From Branchinecta lynchi (lineage: Eukaryota; Arthropoda; Branchiopoda; Anostraca; Branchinectidae): a DNA stretch of 64,000 nt. Within the stretch, counting starts at the first letter, position 1. Each line of letters starts with the position of its first letter. The stretch covers positions 12,276,212 through 12,340,211 of the forward strand of contig JAKZAP010000021.1 in the NCBI GenBank assembly GCA_023053575.1, in the 5' to 3' direction. This document shows positions 56,066 through 64,000 of the stretch, in pieces. The position numbers and the translations under genes are program-made. The notes below the pieces were generated by a model. That model saw only the letters and a list, made by a program, of their open reading frames with translations. It searched no databases and was not told the origin of the DNA.

Positions 56066-56439
56066 AGTCGCGGTCAACGGGACAACCGACCAATGGGAAA
56101 ACGATCACGTGATCACACACCACTTGCTTTTTACGGCAGAAGTGACACACAAAAATTGTGTTTTTTCGAGTGTTGTTTCACTGTTTGACGTACTTATGTT
56201 TTAGTTATTTAGGCCTATGCGGAATGAGCAAATAAAACGGTAACATATACTGTACTTTGATAACTAAAACGAAAGCACGTCAAACTACATCCGAAAAAAC
56301 GCAAATAAATAAAGCAAACGCGTGTCGCGACTCTAGATGCAGTACTCGTATCTAAAATCGGGTTCTACTTTTTCATCCACAATTTCTTTACTTATCTCAG
56401 AAATGTGCTGGAATTAGTCATAGTAGACAGTAGTGTGTG
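56066..56439. other. Gap: a long imperfect dyad
   Basis: Around 56190-56260, TTGACGTACTTATGTTTTAG and CTAAAACGAAAGCACGTCAA form an imperfect inverted repeat. Nothing else. Confidence 0.4.
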
Positions 56440-57365
56440 TCTATTTTTGGGATCCCAAAACGTAAGTGGAGGGATCGAGAGGGATACTTATGACATCGCA
56501 AAAATGTCCGTCTGTCTGTCTGTCTGAGAGCACGATAACTCTCGAAGGGAATGAGATATGTTGATGAAACTTGCTTTGAGGATTCATTGGGTCAATGGTA
56601 TGGTCAAGTTCGTAGATGGGCTCTGTAGCCTTACATTTAGGGGTGGGGGTTGAAATTAAGAGACAAACAAAATATTTTTAAACAGATAATGTGATAGTTG
56701 ATTATGGGTTAAGAAGGCACGCTGAGCACGATAGTGAAAACCATATTCTTACCGGACAAGTAGTTCGTCCGAAATCCGGCAAAAACCGGAAAGTTGGTTA
56801 AAAGTAAAAGTTTTGTTTGAAGTGGATTAAGTGTTCGATTTAGGGGTAAGAAAACATGCTGAACACGATGGTGAAAACCATTTTCTCGCCGGACAACTAG
56901 TTCGTCCGGAATCCGGGCAAAACCGAAAAATTCGTTAAAAGCAAAAATTTGATTAGATGACAGATTAAGGGGTAAGAAGAGAGGCTGAGTCTGTATATGA
57001 CAATAATTTTTTACCCGGACATATAATTAGTCCGGAATCCGGTTGTAACCGGAATTTTTTGTTAAGTCAAAGTTTTATTTAAAGTTGATTAGATGGTTTT
57101 TTTTATAGGGATAAGGAGATACGCTAGATTCGTTTCTGAATTTATTTTTTTTGCTGGACTAGTAGTTCGCTCGGAAATTGGGCGAAACCGAAAATTTGGC
57201 AGAAGTAAAGCAGGAAGTCTCGGTCAGTACCGTCAAAATAGATATGGTTTATACAGGTATATCTGAACTTGGTTTTCTTTGATGATTAGCCTGGCGAAGA
57301 CAAGACCCAATTGTCTGAATCAAATATTAGATATTTGGGATCCCATCGACACCTGTGGTCTTGTT
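56440..57365 (+). repeat. Family A element, full-length
   Basis: Starts TTTTGGGATCCCAAAACG and ends GGGATCCCATCGACACCTGTGGTCTTG. Four internal units. Confidence 0.8.
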
Positions 57366-57431
57366 TCAAGATCTCAGCTCGATCTGTTACACATTAACCA
57401 AAAGACAGCGTGTTCCACCCTTTCAACAATA

Positions 57432-57832
57432 TATACGGCGGATTCTCGTCGTTCCCGGAGGACTCCTCGGGGAATCAAAGGGAACCGCGAGAATAGAGGG
57501 AGTTACTCCACGCGGACTCCGCTAGAGGCGTATTCTCGCCTTTCCCCGAGGACTCATCGGGGAATCGAAGGGAACGGCGAGAATAGAGGGAGCCACTCCA
57601 CGCGGTCTCCGCGTCCGGAAAACAACGAGAACACGGGGAATGCTTCCAAAATGAATTTTCTTCTAAGAATAAATATGCAGTTGACGAAATTAGCCGAGAT
57701 CCACTTTATTTTTGGTTTGTTTGTTCTGATTGTTTTTAATTAATTTTACATCAGCAAAATTTGATTACCCTCTGAATCTGAAAGAGAGTCCTTTCTGATG
57801 ATGGTGATTATAATCGGAGCATTCACCGGTTA
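57432..57832. mobile_element. Family E element, with an internal duplicate
   Basis: GGCGGATTCTCGTCGTTCCC, then CGAGAATAGAGGGAG twice (57490 and 57580) and AGGCGTATTCTCGCCTTTCCCC at 57534. The right side runs into a family A copy at 57833, so the element is truncated there. Confidence 0.65.
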
Positions 57833-58522
57833 TAACCGGATTCCAGACGAATTATATGTCCGGGTGAAAATGATTGTCATATACAGTTTCAGCGTATCTT
57901 CTTAGCCCTAAATCTGTCATCTAATCAAATTCTAATAAGACTTGCTTTTAACAAATCTTCCAGTTTTGGCCAGATTCCTGGCGAACTAGTTGTCCGGGTA
58001 GAAAATGCTTTTCATATAAGTGCTCAGCATGTCTTCGGACCCCTAAACCTTCTGATACAACTTTTACTTTTAATCAACTTTCCGGTTTTTGCCGGATTCC
58101 GGACGAACTACTTTTCCGGAAAGAAAATGGTTTTCATCATCGTCTTCAGCATGTCTTCTTACCCCCTAATCGAACATCTAATAAACTTCACACACAACTT
58201 TTACTTTTAACTAACTTTCCGGTTTGTGCTGGATTCCGGACGAGCTACTTGTCCGGCAAGAAAAAATTTTCATCATCGTGTCCAGCACATCTTCTTACTC
58301 CATAATCGACTATCACAGTAGCTGTTTTAAAATATTTTGTTTGCCCCTTAATTTGAACCCCACCCCCAAATATAGGGCTACAGAGCCCATCTACGAACTT
58401 GACCCAAAGAATCTTCACACCAAGATTCATCAAAATATCTCATTCTCTTCGAGAGCTATCGTGCTGACAGACAGACGGACATACGGACATACGGACAACT
58501 TTTGCGATGTCATAGGTATCCC
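57833..58522 (-). repeat. Family A element, part 1 (right end lost)
   Basis: Reverse-oriented units (TTCCGGTTTTTGCCGG, CAGCATGTCTTCTTACCCC) and the leader. It is interrupted after GGTATCCC by a hAT-like element; its last 35 bases are at 59914-59948. Confidence 0.75.
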
Positions 58523-59913
58523 CAGAGGCGTCGCAAGTGCATTTTCGGTGGGGGGAGGGGGGGTGCAGAGCCAAAATTTTACCGAATCTTTCAAAAAATT
58601 TACCGAATTTTAGAACTAAGAATTCGAGCTTTCGAGCTTATGGAATAGAAACGATTACGTAGGAAGAGTAACAATAAAGGGCAGCATGAAAGACGATAAG
58701 CCAACTATTAGGCGGCGTTTCGGCGAAGCCCACATGTAGAATATATTGCCGGGCATGATTGCAGTAACAGCTTCTATCTATTATAGCCACTAGAAAACTA
58801 AATCAAGCGCCGCAGGCAAAGTTTTTGAAATCCGTTTTATTTCTGTAGGCTAAAATTTGACTGCTTCTCTTACAAATTCTATCATTTACCGTTGATTAAA
58901 TACCGATACTCCAAGACGTTCCAAAAACCGGATGGAGCCACGTTCCGGCAGCATCAGCAACTGTAGCCTAGTTAATATACTACCCATAATCACATAAAGT
59001 GAGCGCCGCCGGCGAATTTTTTTTTTGCCTTTTCCTGCCAAATTGAATTTCCATACAAATCCTAGCTTTTAATGTTTCAAAATCTCAATCCTAAGTTTGG
59101 CTTAAGACCCCCGTCAAATGACGAGCCCTTCCACAAAATAGAGAATATTACGACAAGTGCTGCAGGCGGAATTTTCGAAATATTTGTGATTAGATATTCT
59201 TTTGGGGATCCAAAATAGTGAGGACTATCGATGGTGTCATAGATCATCCCTTTTGTCTGCGACCAGTGCTTCACTTGACCGCTTCTGAGTTTCGAGATTC
59301 GTGGTAACTTCCGAATCCTGGCAATTATTACGAATAAATTACCTATTCCGATTTATTATCCCGAATAAGTGTATAACCACCTTATCCCGGTTATTATACC
59401 GAATTGTTTTGGTATCGAAAGACTGCCGAACAATATTCTTATTCGGTATACTTTCGTCGGAACTGGAACGAAGTTGGGATTCGTGGCTAACTTCCTAATC
59501 CTAGAAATTATACGGAATAAATTACCGAATCCATATCATAATACCGAATGATTTTGAACCAATAGCTTATTCGGGATTCTGTGTAACTTCAGAATCTCGA
59601 TAAATATACCGAATAGTTCTTGCTTCGAAAAATTACCAAATGATTTCAGTAAATTCTCTCACAAAATTCGTGATAACTACCAAATACTCGCAGTTATACC
59701 GAATCCCGATCATTATACCAAAGAGATTTGTACATGTATCTTATTTAGGATTCTGTATCACTACCGAATCCCCGTAAATATCGAAAGTTCTGCTATCGAA
59801 AAAATACCGAACAATTCTAGTAAAAGTTTGGGCCTCCGGCACACATTTTTTATCGAATCTCAAAAAGGTGGGGGGGGGGGGTGCTGCATCCCCTCCCCCT
59901 TGTGACGCCCCTG
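58523..59913. mobile_element. hAT-like element inserted in family A, 8-bp target duplication
   Basis: Starts CAGAGGCGTCGCAAG and ends TTGTGACGCCCCTG, with perfect GGTATCCC at both sides (58515-58522, 59914-59921). G-rich runs lie near both ends. From about 59290 to 59810 it holds AT-rich degenerate repeats of 'ACCGAAT' and 'CCGAATAA'. It codes for nothing. Confidence 0.85.
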
Positions 59914-59948
59914 GGTATCCCTCAACTTACGTTTTGGGATCCCAAAAA
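59914..59948 (-). repeat. Family A element, part 2 (left end)
   Basis: GGTATCCCTCAACTTACG, then TTTTGGGATCCCAAAAA, completes the copy begun at 57833. Confidence 0.75.
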
Positions 59949-60012
59949 GCCAGAATTCGTGACATCATCCGTAGTAACTACAGTAAGTAAGTAGGGTGGA
60001 GATCGCTCAGAG
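59949..60012 (+). repeat. Family B fragment
   Basis: AGCCAGAATTCGTGAC, CGTAGTAACTACAG and AAGTAGGGTGGAGATCGCTC match the ends of the two B copies at 10.4 and 12.8 kb. Confidence 0.6.
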
Positions 60013-60131
60013 ATGGCGTTCTTTTGTTAACCGTTTACGCAGTAAATTCAAAATTGGTGCCAAATGTGATACCGCTTCACCTTCTTTTGTTGTGCTGTTT
60101 TGTCTGGGTTGTTGTCTCCTGCTCATATTGA

Positions 60132-60371
60132 ATGAAACAGCCAAAAGATGAAGTTTACATCCAAAAAGCAAAAGACTTTTCCAGTGAATGTAGGGACTAT
60201 GGATGCACAGATGGAGTTCAACGTCGATGTAAGTTTGTTGTTTGTTTCCAAGTCCAGCATTTGTTATCCAGTTACCTGTCGGTTACAGTATCTGTTTGTT
60301 TGTTGTTTCTCCTGCCTGACTTCTTATGCATGTTTTCTTTGCGTTGTAGATGGTTTAAACCCAACTTCTGA
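60132..60371 (+). other. Upstream ATG overlapping the Merlin start
   Basis: An ATG at 60132 precedes the Merlin ATG by 16 bases in another frame. It would read 79 codons if unspliced. Its context (T at -3) is weak, and the Merlin ATG has A at -3, so leaky scanning is likely. Confidence 0.4.
60148..60228 (+). CDS. NF2: Merlin exon 1
   Basis: ATG at 60148; donor GTCGAT|GTAAGT. It is the FERM start (K-T-F-x-V-x-V-x-T-M-D-A). The ATG at 60132 is out of frame. Confidence 0.8.
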
Positions 60372-63300
60372 ACTGAGCAGGAACTGAGGGGCCGTTTTTG
60401 CATGGATGGCTCTGGTCCCGTCAACCTCGATGGATATTTTTGCTTGGATGCCATACATCTTCTTGTCATTATTGCTTGCATGGACGAACAGGTGAATGGT
60501 CCATCCAGCCATCCAGCTGATGGACGACTCCTGTTTAACACCGCTCTGAGGGCAGCGTTGAGCTGAACGGTAATATTGCATGGACCTTCCCACTCAGATG
60601 CTCCCATCCAGCTGAACAGACATTTTCGTGTGGACGGGATCACCCGTTCAGCTCTACAGCCATCTACGCTAAAAATCCCATAACTTAGCCTACAGTTACA
60701 ATATGAACAATATAAACCTCTTTAACCCATGCTAACTCGGCACTGGCTAAATGCTAACTGGGCATGGTTGGATCAGAAGAAACTTCACAATTAGGAGATT
60801 ACAAGAATGGTCAAGACTGGTGCAAGGGCCAGGGCAATGCCAAGATATTAATAGTTATTTGGTCATTAGAGAGAGCATTGGTAGCTGTACTAAAAATACC
60901 AAAGACAATGCAGTTAGGATAAAGAGCCAGTTTGTCAAGCTAGGGCTATGTTTGCTGATAATTGAGACTTGTTGGACAAATAAAGTGATATTAAAACAAA
61001 TTTTACAAATTAGTTATCTTCATAACTGAGGAATGTTGGGCCCCAGACAATCTTTGTTGTTCTTTTGAATTACACACTTTGTGCTTAAATTGTTGTTGTT
61101 CGTAATTAAGACCTCTTTGGTATCTTCTAAGAAGGCATATACCAGCAGATTGAAATTTTACCACTTTTTCACTTTGTTAATCTGTTTGAACGGCAAACTT
61201 TCTTTCGCCTTGAGCAGCCCACGTGTTTTCAGTGCTTACGTATCATTGTTTCGGATCAAGTATCTTTTGTATAATTATTGTAGTTTGTGGTCTGGTGGGC
61301 TCTACCTGCTCACAAGACACTGAGTTCTGTTCCAAGTTCAATGATCAGAAGAGTGTGTCACAGTATGTTTGCAAAGAATGAGATCCTGATATATCCTCTT
61401 TTTTGGTACCTGTATAATAATGCAAAACAAAAAAAATCTATCCTGGATTTATTCCTCCAGCTGATCATCTACATGATGTTTTATTATGATTTTCTTAGGC
61501 CCAGTAAGAAATTCAGTCTGAATTATTGTGTTTTATGTTGTTTGCTTTGTTTTTCCTTTTACCATGCTGTCACCTTGTGCATTTTGGGGTTTTAAGTTCA
61601 ATATATATATATATATTACTGTGAATAAATATTTCGTATGCATGAGTTTCACTGCATTTCTCTGTATCTTTCAAGGCTAGGCAACGTTGGAAGTACCAAT
61701 CAAAGGTAGAAAGACAAATCCCAAAACTAGACTAAATACGCTAATGATCAAAACCCAGGCATCGTGCAATATTTTGATCCTTGAAAGTTATACATAACCA
61801 AATAGGTTATAGGCTATAAGGTAATGTTCCAAGTTTTCATGCGTCACTGTGTCTACGATTAAAAATGATAAGTTCAGCTGTCTGCAAAGTCAATTGAGTC
61901 TCTTCTTCCGACATTCTGTTTTTGTTTTCTTAACGTTTGAGGGATAGGATTTGATCATGTCAAAGTTTCAAGGGGTTGACAAATTTTGTGGTAGGGTTCA
62001 CACTCAAACAAAAGATAGGTGGTACCCAATTGTGAGACATGTCATGTGCCCTTCTTGGCAAGGGTCCTCTTCAGGCTCAAGCAGCTCAAGCTGGAAAATG
62101 ACCTTGTGAAAAAACAATTAAGATTCTTCCTTAAATATCTGATTTAGCTCGAATAAAATGTAGCTGACTGATCCGTTTTGCACCGTCAAATATGATTCGC
62201 AGTCAGCTTGGGCTGAAGGACTATCTATAACCACAGTGCGGAACTTCAAATCGCCCATACATGCCGCCAACAAGTATCCATCTTAGCTGGAAAGAAATAG
62301 AAGAGACAGGGGATTCCAAAACCAAAATGCAGAAGAATCTCTACCCTTTCGGCGACCCAATCGAACAGCAAAAACAGTGCTGTGTCCAGAATGAAATCAC
62401 AGCACTAGCTTTAACTCCAACCAATTTTCAGAGAAGAAGTTCATAAAATCAGATATTTAAGGAAGAATCTTATATTGTTTTTCCACAAGTTCATCTTCCA
62501 GCTTGAGCGGCCTGAGCCTGAAGAGGACCCTTGCCAAGAAGTGCCGAAATATAGCTCGAATAAAATGTAGCTGCACCGTCAAATATGTCATGTAACAATC
62601 GGCTGTTAGACCATAATCATTTTCGGCGATGAGGGGTTTCCAACTTTTCCTAGTTCGCGCACCTAGTTTGTTTCCGTTTTTAGTTTGGTTCCATGTCTAT
62701 CACGGGTAAAGTAACTTGTAAGTAAGAATTGGTTGCTAAAGCATTGTCATTTTCATGAGGTGCTAGAATGGTCTGTCGAGATGGTCTATCACTGTAACCT
62801 AGAATTAAGTGTTTATGCATAGGATACAAACTATAATGTAAAACTTTGATATAGTTTCGCAATAATTAGTAGAGTGGCATCTATGGTATTTTGATCTTGA
62901 AAAGTTACGGATAGCTTTATAATACCTACTAGTCATATAAGATAATGTTACAAGTTTTCACCAGTCACTATGTCTACGATTGAAAAGGGTAAAGTTCAAC
63001 TGGCTGCAAAGTCAATTTAGTCTCTACTCCCGATATTGTTTTTTTCAATACTGATGGATAGCCATGCGACTACGGATTTTGTCATCAGCTCAGAAAAGAA
63101 AATCTTCTTGGAACATACCATTTTGAAAACCTCGATGGGTTGACACCTTCAGCATTAACTGAAAGCCGAGAAACAAAACCAAAGTGTTGCTCTCGCAAAA
63201 CTTTAGTCGGCGAAACCGAAAAAGGTTGCTGCAACACTTCACGTTGCCCAGACAGTGTAGATTTCATTATTGTTATTTTTTGAACTGAGGGACAACGAGG

Positions 63301-63635
63301 GCCACTCACACAAACACACTAAAACAAAACAATATACAAAACAGTGATGAAAAAAAAAAAATAACAAAATGGTGAAAATATGGCGAAGTCTTCCCAGATG
63401 GTTATAACTGAGTTGATGAGCAAAGGAGTAAATCCAAATGTCACTCAGTGATGAATTTTCCAATGCATACGAAGTGGATATTCACCCTCATTTTCTGTCT
63501 TGTAGAGCAAAGCCACTGGGCGCGAACTTTTTGATCTTGTCTGTCGCACAATTGGACTGAGAGAAACATGGTATTTTGGATTACAGTTTCAGGATTCAAA
63601 AGACAATACTATCTGGTTGAAACTCGATAAAAAAG
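60148..63635 (+). CDS. NF2: Merlin (neurofibromin-2), coding exons 1-2; continues beyond window
   Basis: Exon 1 (60148-60228, 27 codons, phase 0 out) reads [20 protein letters not shown] followed by Q-M-E-F. Exon 2 (63506-63635, 43 codons plus one base) reads [20 protein letters not shown], then TWYFGLQ and WLKLDKK. This is the F1 lobe of a FERM domain. Within the ERM group, [12 protein letters not shown] and R-E-T-W point to Merlin over moesin/ezrin/radixin, which have Q-L-F-D-Q-V-V-K-T and E-V-W. Merlin links membrane proteins to the cortex and acts upstream in Hippo signalling. Exon 2's end, KK plus one base, matches the vertebrate gene. The rest of the FERM, helix and tail lie to the right. 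Confidence 0.85.
60229..63505. other. Merlin intron 1
   Basis: About 3.3 kb. It holds a family D cluster (62040-62590), AT-rich sequence and chance frames to 123 codons without support. Around 60380-60690, GGATGG/CCATCC and GCTGAAC/GTTCAGC motifs form scattered dyads, perhaps a degraded element. Confidence 0.5.
62040..62590. repeat. Family D elements, two pieces
   Basis: GCCCTTCTTGGCAAGGGTCC and GCTCAAGCAGCTCAAGC at 62048; CCGTTTTGCACCGTCAAATATG and GCAGTCAGCTTGGGCTG at about 62172-62216. A second arm lies at about 62500-62585 (CTTGAGCGGCCTGAGCC, GACCCTTGCCAAGAAGTGCCG). About 230 bases of other sequence separate them, so a split or double insertion is likely. Confidence 0.55.
63506..63635 (+). 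CDS. NF2: Merlin exon 2
   Basis: Acceptor TTTTCTGTCTTGTAG, donor AAAG|GTAAGT. It codes for the F1 ubiquitin-like lobe from SKATGRELF to KLDKK. It is conserved enough for family assignment on its own. Confidence 0.85.
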
Positions 63636-64000
63636 GTAAGTCCTTCCAGCCCTTAACGTGTATTATTCCTTCAGTCATGTCCCGTGAACAGTGTCTCTTC
63701 CTAAGAGCTCTGTAAGTGCAATCTGACATCGTGCTTGGTCTTTATGAATGAATGAATTTATTGCACGAAAAAACTCTTGGGGTCATGGCAACAAAACAAA
63801 CAAGAGCTACGAGCTCATATGGCACTTGTACGAGTAGGCTGTACAAGAAAGTAGATGAAAACGTCACAAAATACACCCTCCATCCAAAAAGGCGGTTCGG
63901 AAATAGAAATAGGATATTTAGTTTCACTCATCTCTGAGCAGTTCCGGCATCGTCTCGATTGCAAATGCACATGACTGTTCAAACTTTCATCCCAATAAAT
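63636..64000 (-). repeat. Merlin intron 2 with reverse SINE-like piece
   Basis: AATGAATGAATGAATTTATTG at 63745, then AACAAGAGCTACGAGCTCATATGGCACTT, like 22256-22325 on +. The remainder shows nothing. Confidence 0.5.

Overview
The window is nuclear DNA from an invertebrate animal. The evidence is spliced genes with GT-AG introns, a Merlin-type FERM gene, a GM2-activator-type secreted lipid-binding protein, LINE relics, and dense layers of non-autonomous DNA transposons. The species cannot be read from the sequence. Only a few percent codes; most of the rest is interspersed repeat, often one element inside another.

Four genes are supported. (1) The last four coding exons of a coiled-coil protein lie on + at 5176-12416; the start is left of the window. 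(2) A long acidic, probably nuclear protein of 687 residues lies in one exon on + at 33891-35954. Its last 110 residues form a compact domain with a G-K-Y-Q-F motif. (3) A GM2-activator-like gene on - runs from a signal-peptide exon with a TATA box (53136) through four more coding exons to 36633. All eight family cysteines are present. The last exon can add about 350 residues of Thr/Pro-rich 26-residue repeats. Two in-phase 3' splice sites 54 bases apart decide between a normal 180-residue protein and a 533-residue tailed one. (4) Coding exons 1 and 2 of Merlin (NF2) lie on + at 60148-60228 and 63506-63635; the gene continues beyond the window. Genes 2 and 3 meet tail to tail about 0.7 kb apart. 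Genes 3 and 4 are divergent.

The repeats sort into families, named here by letter. A: elements of about 1 kb with GGGATCCC near both ends and an internal array of about 135-bp units; about a dozen copies. B and C: two moderate repeats in the first gene's introns and flank. D: hairpins with GGCCCTTCTTGGCAAGGG arms. E: CCCCGAGGAGTCC-rich palindromic elements. F: TIR CACTGTCAGAAGTTTC. G: TIR CACTGTAAAA with TA flanks. H: TIR CCCGATGAAAAATTT. I: GC-richer repeats ending in GGACAGAC. A hAT-like family has CAGRGGCGT ends, G/C homopolymer runs and 8-bp target duplications. There are also SINE/LINE tails ending in TTAC, ATTC or TTTA repeats. A 2.07-kb fold-back element at 48617-50687 sits in a SINE whose unoccupied relative is at about 25.1 kb.

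The most interesting points are the GM2-activator gene with its switchable repeat tail, the acidic protein with its unusual C-terminal domain, and the datable stack of nested elements. No operon, CRISPR array, rRNA or tRNA was seen.
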